Below, piece after piece: positions 1 through 8,856 of a stretch of 64,000 bases of DNA. The position numbers and the translations under genes were made by a program. Below the pieces are notes generated by a model, which was given only the letters and a program-made list of their open reading frames with translations, was not told the DNA's origin and ran no database searches. This DNA is from Mobilisporobacter senegalensis (GTDB lineage Bacteria > Bacillota > Clostridia > Lachnospirales > Lachnospiraceae). Location of the stretch: NCBI RefSeq assembly GCF_003752155.1, contig NZ_RJVG01000002.1:248001-312000 (forward strand), read 5' to 3'. Numbering within the stretch: the first letter of the stretch is position 1; every line of letters starts with the position of its first letter.

Positions 1-2
1 AA

Positions 3-713
3 CAGGGAAGTAATGCAGATTACGTTGTGATACCTGAAAGAAATGCTGTTGTATTTGATAAGAGTATTTCATATGAGCAAGGTGCAATGTTTGAACCATC
101 AACTGTGGCACTTCATGGGCTATTGCAAAATGATTATAAAGGTGGAGAATATGTTGCTATTTTAGGTGGAGGTACCATTGGTATGTTTACTCTGCAGTGG
201 GCAAAAATATTTGGTTCTAAAAAAGCGGTCGTATTCGATATAAATGAAGAACGTTTGGAACTGGCAAAAAGACTGGGTGCAGATGAGGTAATCAATACCA
301 CTGTGGAAGGTTTCATGGAAAAGGCGATGGAATTAACTAATGGTAAAGGGTATGGCTTTGTTTACGAAACAGCAGGAGCGATACCAACTATGCACATGGC
401 ATTTGAATTAGCAGGGAATAAATCACATGTTTGCTATATTGGAACACCACATACTGAATTATCCTTTACTCCTAAGATGTGGGAGAATATGAACCGCAAG
501 GAATTTAAATTAACAGGTTCATGGATGTCATATAGTGCACCATTTCCGGGAAAAGAGTGGGAGTTGACAGCTCACTATTTTGCAACAGGCCAATTAAAAT
601 TTGATCCGGGATTTATCTATAAAAAATATCCAATGAGGGAAGTCTCGGAAGCTTTTGGGTTATTTAAAGAACCTGGCAATATAAAAGGTAAAATATTATT
701 GATGAATGAATAG
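3..713 (+). CDS. gatD: Galactitol-1-phosphate 5-dehydrogenase-like zinc alcohol dehydrogenase, 5' end missing
   Basis: C-terminal part of a medium-chain, zinc-type dehydrogenase. The reading frame is open from the first bases of the window, so the start lies upstream. Visible are the Rossmann glycine motif GGGTIGM after the FEPSTVALHG helix, the acidic end of the second strand (VFDINEERLELAKRLGA) that favours NAD(H), and a tail with KLTGSWMSYSAPFPGKEWE. That tail closely resembles the Escherichia coli GatD signature GSWMNYSSPWPGQEWE as I remember it. GatD oxidises galactitol 1-phosphate to tagatose 6-phosphate. The catalytic zinc-binding residues lie in the missing N-terminal part. The next gene, a phosphosugar kinase, starts 15 bp downstream, which fits a tagatose 6-phosphate route. 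Family assignment is firm; the substrate is inferred. Confidence 0.85.
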   Translation, partial: QGSNADYVVIPERNAVVFDKSISYEQGAMFEPSTVALHGLLQNDYKGGEYVAILGGGTIGMFTLQWAKIFGSKKAVVFDINEERLELAKRLGADEVINTTVEGFMEKAMELTNGKGYGFVYETAGAIPTMHMAFELAGNKSHVCYIGTPHTELSFTPKMWENMNRKEFKLTGSWMSYSAPFPGKEWELTAHYFATGQLKFDPGFIYKKYPMREVSEAFGLFKEPGNIKGKILLMNE

Positions 714-728
714 TTGGGAGGTCACAAA

Positions 729-1664
729 ATGATATTAACAGTTACTCTAAATGTGGCTATTGATAAAAGATATATTGTAGAGAATTTTAATATTAATCAT
801 GTTAACCGGGTAAAAGAGTGTATATATTCTGCCGGAGGAAAAGGACTTAATGTATCTAGAGTGGCTGCAATTGCTGGAGAGGAAGTATTAGCAACTGGTT
901 TCATTGGTGGCCATTCTGGTGATTATGTAGTTCAAGAATTAGAAACTCAAAATATCAAAAATGATTTTGTAAAAGTTGTGGGAGAAAGTCGTTCCTGCAT
1001 TAATATTTATGATAAAATAAATCATACCCAGACGGAATTCCTGGAACCTGGGGTTACTGTAACAGAAAAAAACAAAAAGGAAATGCTTGAAAAATTCACT
1101 GAGTTGGCAAAAAAAAGCAAGGTTATTACAATATCAGGTAGTGTCCCTAAAGGAATAGATTCTTCCTTTTATAAAGAATTAATCCAGACTGGGAAGAAAT
1201 ATGAGAAAAAAGTATTATTAGATACAAGTGGAATACTTTTAGAAGAAGCGCTGAAATCAAATCCCACTTTAATTAAACCAAATAGGGATGAAATAAAAGC
1301 GCTGATTGGAAGAGATGTGAAAGATAGAAAAGATCTTATTCAAATTGCATCCGACCTATGCAAAAACGGAATTGATGTGGTTGTGGTCTCCTTAGGAAGT
1401 GAAGGGTCCCTTATTGCTTGTGAAGAGGGTGTATACCAGGCAATTGTTCCAAAGATTGCGGCAGTAAATACGGTGGGATGTGGAGATTCCATGCTTGCCG
1501 GATTTGCCATTGGTTTTGAAAGAGAACTCTCTATGATTCAGACCATAAAGCTGGCAAGTGCTATTTCTGCAGCTAATGCATTACGTAAGGAAACAGGATT
1601 TTTTGTGAATGAAGATATGCAGAATATCCTTCCTAAGATAGAAGTAAATAAATTAAGTGTATAA
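729..1664 (+). CDS. PfkB-family hexose-phosphate kinase (tagatose-6-phosphate kinase or 1-phosphofructokinase)
   Basis: A 311-residue ribokinase/PfkB-family kinase of the FruK/LacC branch. An early substrate-binding GGKGLNVSRVAA motif and the C-terminal anion-hole motif NTVGCGDSMLAGFA with its catalytic aspartate are both present. It should phosphorylate a ketohexose phosphate at C1 or C6 with ATP to give a 1,6-bisphosphate. The ATG at 729 is chosen because GGGAGGT lies just upstream; the upstream in-frame TTG at 714 would place that site inside the gene. The gatD-like gene ahead argues for tagatose 6-phosphate as substrate, giving tagatose 1,6-bisphosphate. Fructose 1-phosphate cannot be excluded from sequence. 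No aldolase is visible in the window, so the last step must be encoded elsewhere. Confidence 0.85.
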   Translation: MILTVTLNVAIDKRYIVENFNINHVNRVKECIYSAGGKGLNVSRVAAIAGEEVLATGFIGGHSGDYVVQELETQNIKNDFVKVVGESRSCINIYDKINHTQTEFLEPGVTVTEKNKKEMLEKFTELAKKSKVITISGSVPKGIDSSFYKELIQTGKKYEKKVLLDTSGILLEEALKSNPTLIKPNRDEIKALIGRDVKDRKDLIQIASDLCKNGIDVVVVSLGSEGSLIACEEGVYQAIVPKIAAVNTVGCGDSMLAGFAIGFERELSMIQTIKLASAISAANALRKETGFFVNEDMQNILPKIEVNKLSV

Positions 1665-1684
1665 AAGAAAAGGAGCGAAAATAT

Positions 1685-2698
1685 ATGGGAAATATTATTG
1701 ATCCACAATTAGTACCACAAAGAACTTTTTATAATGGAGTTACAATGCCAGGGATAGGAATGGGTACATTTGGCTCAGACAGATTTAGTGCGGAGCAGGT
1801 ATCGGCAGCAGTAGCAGGTGCTATTGAAGCAGGTTATCGATTATTTGATTGTGCTGCATGCTATGGAAATGAAGATCAGATTGGTGAAGTATTTAAAAAT
1901 GCATTTGATAAAGAAATTGTGAAACGTGAAGAATTATTTATAACAACAAAAGTTTGGAATAATATGCATGGACAAGGAGATGTTCTACTCTCTTGTGCAA
2001 AAAGTTTACGTGATCTTAAATTAGATTATATTGATTTGTTTTTTGTTCATTGGCCATTTGCAAATTATCATGCACCAGGAGCTGGTGGAGATGAAAGAAA
2101 TCCAGATTCAAAACCATTTAATTTGGACAAATTTATGAATACCTGGAGGCAGTGTGAACGTCTTGTTGACATGGGTCTTGTAAAAAATATAGGTATGTCA
2201 AATATGACAATTCCAAAACTAGAAGCAATACTTCCTCTTTGTAGAATCAAACCAGTTGCAATTGAAATGGAATTACATCCATGTTTCCAACAACCAGAAT
2301 TATTCCAATACTGCATTGATCATGAGATACAACCAATTGGTTTTTGCCCAATTGGTTCACCAACAAGACCAGATCGTGATAAAACAGAAAATGATGTTGC
2401 TGATATTCAAGTACCAGAACTAGTTGAAATTGCGAAAGCTCATAATGTTCATCCAGCAGTAATTTGTTTAAAATGGGCTGTTCAAAGAGGGCAGACTCCC
2501 ATACCTTTCTCAATTCATAAAAATGAATATGAAAGTAATTTAAGATGTACCATAGAAGATCCATTAACAGATGAAGAGATGGAAATTCTTAAGACCATTG
2601 ATAAGAACAACCGTCTTATTAAAGGGCAGGTATTTTTATGGGAAGGTGCAAAAGGATGGGAAGATCTTTGGGATTTAGATGGTACTATAACAAAATAG
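1685..2698 (+). CDS. Aldo/keto reductase
   Basis: A 337-residue NADPH-type aldo/keto reductase (TIM barrel). The catalytic tetrad is visible: D55 and Y60 in FDCAACYGNED, K89 in FITTKVWNN and H122 in FFVHWPF. Such enzymes reduce sugar or other aldehydes and ketones to alcohols. It follows the phosphosugar kinase after 20 bp with an AAAGGAG site ahead of the ATG, so it is probably the last gene of the same operon, which ends at the strong hairpin near 2770. It is slightly longer than the usual 280-320 residues, with an insertion around residues 128-145 (AGGDERNPDSKP). The physiological substrate cannot be read from the sequence; a sugar or hexitol intermediate is likely from context. Confidence 0.88.
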   Translation: MGNIIDPQLVPQRTFYNGVTMPGIGMGTFGSDRFSAEQVSAAVAGAIEAGYRLFDCAACYGNEDQIGEVFKNAFDKEIVKREELFITTKVWNNMHGQGDVLLSCAKSLRDLKLDYIDLFFVHWPFANYHAPGAGGDERNPDSKPFNLDKFMNTWRQCERLVDMGLVKNIGMSNMTIPKLEAILPLCRIKPVAIEMELHPCFQQPELFQYCIDHEIQPIGFCPIGSPTRPDRDKTENDVADIQVPELVEIAKAHNVHPAVICLKWAVQRGQTPIPFSIHKNEYESNLRCTIEDPLTDEEMEILKTIDKNNRLIKGQVFLWEGAKGWEDLWDLDGTITK

Positions 2699-2750
2699 CA
2701 ATAATTTAGACTAATCCCCGATGTTTCTATAAACAAATAATTAGTACTTT

Positions 2751-2793
2751 AGAAGAGGGTGCTGCAAAATAATTTTTTGCAGCACCCTCTTCT
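2751..2793. terminator. Bidirectional-type intrinsic terminator hairpin
   Basis: A near-perfect inverted repeat: AGAAGAGGGTGCTGCAAAA pairs with TTTTGCAGCACCCTCTTCT across a loop of a few bases. It lies after the aldo/keto reductase and closes the hexitol operon before the asnA promoter. Confidence 0.8.
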
Positions 2794-2831
2794 AAATTTA
2801 GTAGGAAAATCAATAAAAACTATAACATTTA

Positions 2832-2860
2832 TTTACACTATATCTAAATTGTGTTAACAT
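2832..2860 (+). promoter_or_regulatory. Predicted sigma-A promoter of asnA
   Basis: TTTACA, a 17-bp spacer and TAACAT lie 60 bp before the asnA start. The -10 box is weak (4 of 6). This is a prediction by eye only. Confidence 0.4.
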
Positions 2861-2919
2861 ATATTTTATATTGTTATTAAAGAATAAAATTAACGTGAAT
2901 AAAGACAAGGAGAAACACA

Positions 2920-3930
2920 ATGGAAAATATCATTATTCCACAAGGATATGAACCATATTTAGGTATTAAGGAAACAGAAATTGGTATTAAAGATGTAAAG
3001 GATTTTTTTGAAAGAGAACTTGCAAAGCAGTTAAACCTTACCAGAGTATCTGCTCCATTGTTCGTAAAACCTGAAACAGGATTGAATGATAACTTGAATG
3101 GTGTAGAAAGACCAGTTAGTTTTGGTGTGAAAGAACAAAATGATGCAGAAGTTGAAATAGTGCATTCTTTGGCAAAATGGAAAAGACAGGCGTTACAAAG
3201 ATATGCATTTTGTGTAGGAGAAGGATTATATACAGATATGAATGCCATTCGCCGTGATGAGGATACGGATAATATACATTCGATCTTTGTTGATCAATGG
3301 GATTGGGAGAAAATCATCCGTAAGGAAGAGCGTAATTTTGATACTTTAAAAGCAACCGTACGCAGTGTATATATGGCGCTTAAGAATACCGAAAGATTTT
3401 TATCAGATAAATATGATTATATAAAAACAATGCTACCGGAAGATATTGTTTTTGTGACTTCTCAAGAATTAGAAGACCAATATCCTGATTGTACACCAAA
3501 GGAAAGAGAATACAAAATTGCTAAATTAAAAGGTGCTGTATTTATTATGCAAATTGGCGGAGAATTAAAATCAGGTGAAAAACATGACGGCAGAGCACCG
3601 GATTATGATGATTGGAAATTAAACGGTGATATCATTGTGTATTATCCTGTTCTTGATATAGCATTAGAACTGTCATCTATGGGAATCAGAGTAGATGAGG
3701 ATTCATTAAAAGAGCAATTAGAAATAAGTGGATGTATGGACAGAGCAAATCTTCCTTTTCAAAAGGCATTATTGAATAAAGAATTACCATATACCATCGG
3801 CGGTGGTATCGGACAATCCAGAATATGTATGTTCTTCCTTCGCAAAGCCCATATTGGAGAAGTACAGGTATCCATATGGCCGGATGATGTTTTAGAATAT
3901 GCAAAAAGCAAAGGTGTTGAATTACTTTAG
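2920..3930 (+). CDS. asnA: Aspartate-ammonia ligase (asparagine synthetase A)
   Basis: A 336-residue AsnA, the ammonia-dependent asparagine synthetase built on a class II aminoacyl-tRNA synthetase fold. It makes asparagine from aspartate, ammonia and ATP, releasing AMP and pyrophosphate. Family features visible are the N-terminal helix before [12 protein letters not shown], the central FVDQWDWEK segment, and the C-terminal [14 protein letters not shown] motif, the equivalent of class II motif 3. Length matches the family (about 330). The ATG follows AAGGAGAAACACA. The gene has its own predicted promoter and stands alone between two unrelated units. No T-box leader is visible in the 120 bp upstream. 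Confidence 0.95.
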   Translation: MENIIIPQGYEPYLGIKETEIGIKDVKDFFERELAKQLNLTRVSAPLFVKPETGLNDNLNGVERPVSFGVKEQNDAEVEIVHSLAKWKRQALQRYAFCVGEGLYTDMNAIRRDEDTDNIHSIFVDQWDWEKIIRKEERNFDTLKATVRSVYMALKNTERFLSDKYDYIKTMLPEDIVFVTSQELEDQYPDCTPKEREYKIAKLKGAVFIMQIGGELKSGEKHDGRAPDYDDWKLNGDIIVYYPVLDIALELSSMGIRVDEDSLKEQLEISGCMDRANLPFQKALLNKELPYTIGGGIGQSRICMFFLRKAHIGEVQVSIWPDDVLEYAKSKGVELL

Positions 3931-4077
3931 CAGATACTATTAATGAATAGAGGAGTTGTGGCAAAACAGACTATATTACTACCAAGTGCTATAGATTACA
4001 ATCTGCCATGGCTCTTTTCTTTTCATAAGCGATAAATTATATGATTTTTTGTTTTTACCTGGATTGGAGGAAAAAAT

Positions 4078-4707
4078 GTGAATTTATATTTAATTAGGCA
4101 CGGAAGGCAAAATAGTACCTTATGTAACTTGAATGTGCCTTTATCCAAAGAAGGACAAATGCAAGCAGATTTCCTCGGAAAACGCTTAAAAAATTATTAT
4201 GTAGATGCACTTTATTCCAGTGATCTGTTGCGGGCAATAGAGACTGCTGAGATAATAAACAAGCATCTTGGATTAACTCATATGATAAAAAAAGAGTTAA
4301 GGGAACTTTCTTTTGGGGAATTAGAAGGAATGACCCAGGAATATATACAGGAACATTTTTCGGATTTTTTAAAAAAGCAGGATATGTTAACTGACGATAT
4401 ACCTTACCCAGGCGGGGAAAATGGACAGGATGCATGTGACCGTATGTTTCCATTGATCCAGGAAATTGCCAGGAGCAGATATGAAAATGTAGTAATTGTT
4501 ACCCATGGTAATGCAATAAGAGCTATATTAACTAAGATCCTGGGAATTGATTATGCTAAAAAACTATTATTTTCAGATACTTTAGAAAACTGCAGCATTA
4601 CTCAATTGAAATATGTAGAGGAAAAAGACAGATTTTATCTGGAAAGATTGAATGATTATGCACATATTGAGCATAAGGAAGAATTATTACGAAAAAGATG
4701 GATATAA
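4078..4707 (+). CDS. Histidine phosphatase family protein (phosphoglycerate mutase-like)
   Basis: A 209-residue member of the histidine phosphatase superfamily, branch 1. The N-terminal LIRHGRQN motif supplies the phosphorylated histidine H8, LSFGELEG supplies the acid/base glutamate, and VTHGNAIRAI supplies the second histidine (H143). Such proteins dephosphorylate small sugar phosphates or act as cofactor-dependent mutases, and the substrate cannot be predicted here. GTG at 4078 is the start in this frame, with GGAGG 7 bp upstream. The ATG that overlaps it at 4076 is out of frame. maf follows 77 bp downstream, so the two may share a transcript. Confidence 0.85.
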   Translation: MNLYLIRHGRQNSTLCNLNVPLSKEGQMQADFLGKRLKNYYVDALYSSDLLRAIETAEIINKHLGLTHMIKKELRELSFGELEGMTQEYIQEHFSDFLKKQDMLTDDIPYPGGENGQDACDRMFPLIQEIARSRYENVVIVTHGNAIRAILTKILGIDYAKKLLFSDTLENCSITQLKYVEEKDRFYLERLNDYAHIEHKEELLRKRWI

Positions 4708-4784
4708 AGATAGATAAGAGTTTGAACAGATCAGCCATGGATTAATGTATACTTTAGATTCTATTTATAGAAAGGGAAAGAACA

Positions 4785-5363
4785 ATGGAAAAAATAATAT
4801 TAGCATCTTCCTCTCCAAGGAGGAAAGAAATCATGGAATTAGTAGGATTTGAATGTATGATTGTACCTAGCAATAAGGAAGAAATCATAACAAAAGAAGC
4901 ACCGGAAGAAGTGGTGACGGAATTAGCCCTTATGAAAGCAAGAGATGTTGCGGATAAAGTAAAGGAACCCGGGATCATCATTGGAGCGGACACCATTGTT
5001 GCACATAAAAATAAGATTTTAGGAAAGCCAAAAGATGGGGAAGATGCAAAATGGATGATTAAAGAGTTACAAGATGACATACATCAGGTTTTTACAGGGG
5101 TGGCAATAATTACACCATTAAAAGAAATACATTTTGTAGTGGAAACGAAAGTAGCAGTAAATCCAATGTCAGATAAAGAAATCTCAGATTATGTGGCATC
5201 AGGAGAACCGTTAGATAAGGCAGGAGCTTATGGAATTCAAGGAAGATTTGCTTTATTCATTAAAGAAATTATTGGAGATTACTATAATGTAATGGGACTG
5301 CCTATCAGTAAAATTTATGAAATGTTATTAAAAGAGGGGCTTTATGATACGCAGAGGAAATAA
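4785..5363 (+). CDS. maf: Maf-family nucleoside triphosphate pyrophosphatase
   Basis: A 192-residue Maf/YhdE protein, which hydrolyses dTTP, UTP and modified nucleotides to the monophosphate and is linked to house-cleaning and septum formation. All signature blocks are visible: LASSSPRRKEIM at the N-terminus, VIGADTIV-type IIGADTIVAHK with the catalytic aspartate, and DKAGAYGIQG with the lysine and glutamine of the binding pocket. Length is typical (about 190). In many Firmicutes maf lies near mreB or radC; here it follows a histidine phosphatase and precedes rubrerythrin. Confidence 0.93.
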   Translation: MEKIILASSSPRRKEIMELVGFECMIVPSNKEEIITKEAPEEVVTELALMKARDVADKVKEPGIIIGADTIVAHKNKILGKPKDGEDAKWMIKELQDDIHQVFTGVAIITPLKEIHFVVETKVAVNPMSDKEISDYVASGEPLDKAGAYGIQGRFALFIKEIIGDYYNVMGLPISKIYEMLLKEGLYDTQRK

Positions 5364-5429
5364 CTATTACATAACGGTATGATATTTGGTATAATTAAGT
5401 TGTTGTCAGCAGTTTTTCATGAAATGCGG

Positions 5430-5477
5430 TTGACAAAGCTTAGTAATTATATTACTATAATAACAGTAATGATTACT
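5430..5477 (+). promoter_or_regulatory. Rubrerythrin promoter with two operator-like dyads
   Basis: TTGACA (5430-5435), a 17-bp spacer and TACTAT (5453-5458) form a good promoter. Two perfect dyads overlie it: TAGTAAT-TAT-ATTACTA at 5441-5457, covering the -10 box, and AGTAAT-G-ATTACT at 5465-5477, near the expected start of transcription. Their centres are about 22 bp apart, two helical turns. The second resembles the 7-1-7 AT-rich boxes of Fur/PerR-family peroxide regulators. The protein that binds is inferred. Confidence 0.6.
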
Positions 5478-5514
5478 ATTTTATAAAATTATAATACTCA
5501 GGAGGTAATTTGAA

Positions 5515-6054
5515 ATGCCAAATTTAAAAGGATCAAAAACAGAAGCAAATTTACAGGCTGCGTTTGCAGGGGAATCTATGGCGAGAAACAAATATACATA
5601 TTATGCAAGTAAAGCAAAAAAAGATGGTTATGAGCAAATCGCTGCACTTTTCTTAGAAACTGCAAATAATGAAAAAGAACATGCAAAAATCTGGTTCAAA
5701 CTTCTTCATGATGGTATTGCTGATACTGCAACAAATTTAAAAGATGCAGCAGCTGGTGAAAACTATGAATGGACTGATATGTATGCAGGGTTTGCTGAAA
5801 CTGCAAGGGAAGAAGGCTTTGATAAAATAGCAATGCTTTTTGAAAAAGTTGGGGCAATTGAGAAAGAGCATGAACAAAGATATCTTAAATTATTATCTAA
5901 TGTAGAAGGTGGATTAGTGTTCTCTAAAGATGGTGATACAATTTGGCAATGTGCAAATTGCGGACATCTTCATATTGGACCAAAGGCTCCAGAGCTATGT
6001 CCAGTGTGCGAACATCCAAAAGCATACTTCCAGGTTCTTGCTAAGAACTATTAA
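5515..6054 (+). CDS. rbr: Rubrerythrin
   Basis: A 179-residue rubrerythrin, a cytoplasmic non-haem di-iron peroxidase that protects anaerobes by reducing hydrogen peroxide with electrons from NADH-linked rubredoxin systems. An N-terminal four-helix ferritin-like domain carries iron ligands around E20, the E53-xx-H56 pair and the E116-xx-H119 pair. The C-terminal rubredoxin-like domain has two CxxC knuckles (C146/C149 and C162/C165) for a single iron. Start ATG lies 7 bp after a strong GGAGG. The gene is monocistronic between its own promoter and the hairpin near 6150. The paired dyads in the promoter suggest peroxide- or metal-responsive repression. Confidence 0.97.
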   Translation: MPNLKGSKTEANLQAAFAGESMARNKYTYYASKAKKDGYEQIAALFLETANNEKEHAKIWFKLLHDGIADTATNLKDAAAGENYEWTDMYAGFAETAREEGFDKIAMLFEKVGAIEKEHEQRYLKLLSNVEGGLVFSKDGDTIWQCANCGHLHIGPKAPELCPVCEHPKAYFQVLAKNY

Positions 6055-6100
6055 GATTTGAATATGATTCTATGACGCCTTGCAACAAGGTGTATGTAAG

Positions 6101-6200
6101 CCAGGGATAGCCATATATTTATCTATGTTTTCTTCAGTTCCACACAATGTATCTGGACGAAAAAATATAGATAAATATATGGCTTTTTCCTGGTCTTTTT
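6101..6200 (+). terminator. Long-stem terminator-like inverted repeat
   Basis: AGCCATATATTTATCTAT (6109-6126) and its exact reverse complement (6167-6184) enclose a 40-nt loop. An outer CCAGG/CCTGG pair (6101-6105 and 6189-6193) extends it, followed by TCTTTTT. It presumably ends the rubrerythrin transcript, although the loop is unusually large for an intrinsic terminator. Confidence 0.6.
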
Positions 6201-6347
6201 AGCGTTTGGGGTAAGGCAATCCCAGGTGGGTGTAGAAGTTGCATAAATGTAACATATATGATAAAATATTTTCATAATTGAAAATTTAAAAGCAAGTAAA
6301 CAGCTGGAAAGAAAAGACAAGATAGCTTTTTAAAGGAGGAGTTTTAT

Positions 6348-8609
6348 ATGTTCTTAAAAAACAAAAGAAATAGACTGCCTTTAAAAACTGCATACTATAT
6401 GTCTTTTCTTTTTTTTATAGTTATACCAATTCTGATTGTTTTGGTAGTAGTACTTATGATATTAAATCAGCAGTTTAAGAAACAGGCAATTGAAAATATT
6501 AAAAGAGCCCAGGAAGCTATTATTGCTGATCTGGAATCTGATGAAGATGTTATGTCCATGAGACTTTCTCATATGGTCTATACCAATGATAATGAAATAC
6601 TAAAATATGCGGCAGGAACCGATATACAGGAACCGGATATCAGGAATGATTATGAGAGGAAACTTGCAAAGGCTGTAAATATGGCACTGGAGCCGGTTAA
6701 AGATATTATTTCCGTTAGTTTCTATATGAGAGACGGAAAAGAAATCTATGTAAAAAATGATATTACACGTAAACAGGAAGAAATAAAGAAGTCCAAATGG
6801 TATCAAGCCGCTTTAGAAAAGAGCAATACCGTAAGTACAGGCTTCTACGACACGGAATCAACCAATGATCTTTATATGGGAAGTAAAAAGGATTCCTTGA
6901 TTCTTGTATTTGCACTAGCACCAGATGTGACAACGGACCGGTTCAGGAAAATAGAGATGGTAATGTTCTTTCAATCTGCAGGAGCATCCGAAAGAATAAA
7001 ATCATATAATCAGAGTTATCTGACAGGAAAGAACAAATTAGGAATTACCCAGATAATAGGTACGGATGGGGAACTGGTTTTTTCTACCCAGAAAGAAACT
7101 GATTTTTCGTCTGGGGAATATACCTGTGTAACATCTCCAATAGAATTCAATAATTCCACCTGGTATATTGAAAATTATATCAAAACATCAGAACTTACAG
7201 CGGATTATTGGAATACTGCAATATGGGTGTTGGGAGCTGCTGTATTGATCTTGATGTTAGCAGGTTACTATTCCAGATATTTCCTTATGAGCATTGTAAA
7301 ACCGATAGAAGAGATAAGCGGAGGTTTGAGGCAGGTGGAAGAAGGAAATCTGGAAGTTCATATAGCTTCAAAAGGTCAGTTTGAAATAAGAAATATGATA
7401 CATCAGTTTAATGCTATGGTACGAAGACTGAAAGTATTAGTTGAGGAATATGAAGAAAGAATTAAGAGTGTGGAAAATACCCCTGGAGATTATTTTGCTT
7501 CCATATTAAAAGGAGAAATGACGCCAGAGGAGGTTAATAAGCAGTCGAAAGAATTTTTTATGGAGCACTATGCAGTTTTGGGATTTTTTGTGGAATACTA
7601 TGATTCTAAGAAAAATGAGGCCGACATTGCCTTACGGCTTGTGAGCAGTTTTGAAAGAAATCCAAGGTTTGTTTCCAGATGTATTATATATATGGAAAGT
7701 TCTGAATTGTTTCTGGTATTTTATCGTATTACGGAAGATGATTATACCTATAAGCTTATTCATATGGCAGAGGAATTACAACGTGCTGCTAAGCAGGAGT
7801 TTGATGCTCAGATTTTTATATGTATTGGACAGAAAAAATTTGGGTATGCCGAATTTGAAGGACAAATAAAAGAAATTAGAGAAAAAATATGTATGCGTCA
7901 TTTAAAAGGGAACAATTCCATTATTAATTTGAATGAGGAAAACGAAAGGGCGGACAGGCTGCTCCATCTGGCAAAAAAGTATGAGAAACTGGCAGGAGCA
8001 CTTTACATTGCTGATGAAAAAAATCTGATGCAGGAAAAGGAAAAAATGTTTGAATTATTCAGTAATCAACCCATAGAAGAAATGAAAATGCAGGTATATG
8101 CAGCCATATTAGCCATAGGGGATCGCTTTAATCGAGATAATATCAGTTTCTCTGATGTTTTTGGAAAACAGTATGATTATATTGAAAAAATAAACCGTAT
8201 TGAAGATGCAAGAAGCTTGAAACTATGGACAACGAATTATTTTTCATGGATTGTGGATTATTCTGCTACTAAATTAAGTGTTTCCAAAACGGATGCTATT
8301 GTGAAGGCTAAAAGATATCTGGCGGATAATTATGAGGATGGTGAGATGTCTTTAAAAAGGGTAGCAGAATATGTTGGTTTAAATGAAAAGTATTTTACAA
8401 ATCGGTTTACAAAGGAAACCGGAGAGACTTTTTCTTCTTATTTAACAGGGTTAAGGATTCAAAAATCACAGGAATTATTAAAAACTACCAATTTTAAAGT
8501 ATACGAAATTGCAGAAATGGTAGGATACTATAATGTAGAACATTTTAACAGAATGTTTAAAAAGTTGAATGGAATAAGCCCGGCCAGGTACCGGAAGACA
8601 GATGATTAA
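6348..8609 (+). CDS. Membrane-anchored AraC-family sensor regulator with HAMP domain (YesS-like)
   Basis: A 753-residue one-component transmembrane regulator. A TM segment lies near residues 16-40 (FFIVIPILIVLVVVLM), an extracellular sensor region at about 41-285, a second TM near 286-308, then a HAMP linker (SIVKPIEEISGG, to about 363). A cytoplasmic region of about 290 residues follows, and a C-terminal AraC-type double helix-turn-helix near 650-751 ends in ISPARYRK. There is no histidine kinase or receiver domain, so the signal is presumably passed directly to DNA, as proposed for Bacillus subtilis YesS. The ATG follows AAAGGAGGAG. It lies immediately ahead of the sugar ABC and beta-galactosidase operon and probably activates it in response to an extracellular galactoside. 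Confidence 0.88.
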   Translation: MFLKNKRNRLPLKTAYYMSFLFFIVIPILIVLVVVLMILNQQFKKQAIENIKRAQEAIIADLESDEDVMSMRLSHMVYTNDNEILKYAAGTDIQEPDIRNDYERKLAKAVNMALEPVKDIISVSFYMRDGKEIYVKNDITRKQEEIKKSKWYQAALEKSNTVSTGFYDTESTNDLYMGSKKDSLILVFALAPDVTTDRFRKIEMVMFFQSAGASERIKSYNQSYLTGKNKLGITQIIGTDGELVFSTQKETDFSSGEYTCVTSPIEFNNSTWYIENYIKTSELTADYWNTAIWVLGAAVLILMLAGYYSRYFLMSIVKPIEEISGGLRQVEEGNLEVHIASKGQFEIRNMIHQFNAMVRRLKVLVEEYEERIKSVENTPGDYFASILKGEMTPEEVNKQSKEFFMEHYAVLGFFVEYYDSKKNEADIALRLVSSFERNPRFVSRCIIYMESSELFLVFYRITEDDYTYKLIHMAEELQRAAKQEFDAQIFICIGQKKFGYAEFEGQIKEIREKICMRHLKGNNSIINLNEENERADRLLHLAKKYEKLAGALYIADEKNLMQEKEKMFELFSNQPIEEMKMQVYAAILAIGDRFNRDNISFSDVFGKQYDYIEKINRIEDARSLKLWTTNYFSWIVDYSATKLSVSKTDAIVKAKRYLADNYEDGEMSLKRVAEYVGLNEKYFTNRFTKETGETFSSYLTGLRIQKSQELLKTTNFKVYEIAEMVGYYNVEHFNRMFKKLNGISPARYRKTDD

Positions 8610-8640
8610 ACGGCTGGCTTAAATATAAAAATATTTGTAT

Positions 8641-8678
8641 AAGCGTCATACATTTAAATTGATTGTATGGCGTTTTTC
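8641..8678 (+). terminator. Intrinsic terminator after the AraC-type sensor
   Basis: AAGCGTCATACA pairs with TGTATGGCGTTT (one wobble pair) around an AT-rich loop and runs into TTTTTCTTTT. It separates the regulator from the transport operon. Confidence 0.7.
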
Positions 8679-8726
8679 TTTTAATTATTTTAAATTAAAG
8701 TGGAATTTTATTACTTTACATCAATA

Positions 8727-8748
8727 ATTCTAACGAAAAGTTAAGAAT
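8727..8748. promoter_or_regulatory. Imperfect inverted repeat upstream of the sugar ABC operon
   Basis: ATTCTAAC, a GAAAA spacer and GTTAAGAAT, with one bulged base. It sits 109 bp before the lipoprotein gene and could be an operator. AraC-type proteins usually bind direct repeats, so the link to the upstream regulator is weak. I could not identify a convincing promoter in this interval. Confidence 0.2.
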
Positions 8749-8856
8749 GAAAAAATGTCAATGTGAAAAATAATCAAGAAAACTGATAATATGAAATGGT
8801 AACTTTTTCTGATAATTGATATGCTAAGGTCACAAAAAGAAAGGGAGGTATTTTAT

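Noticed and set aside
2800-2919. T-box or other leader RNA ahead of asnA
   Set aside because: The region is too short and lacks the T-box sequence and terminator/antiterminator pair.
8610-8856. Catabolite-responsive element ahead of the sugar ABC operon
   Set aside because: No match to the cre consensus and no clear promoter could be identified by eye.
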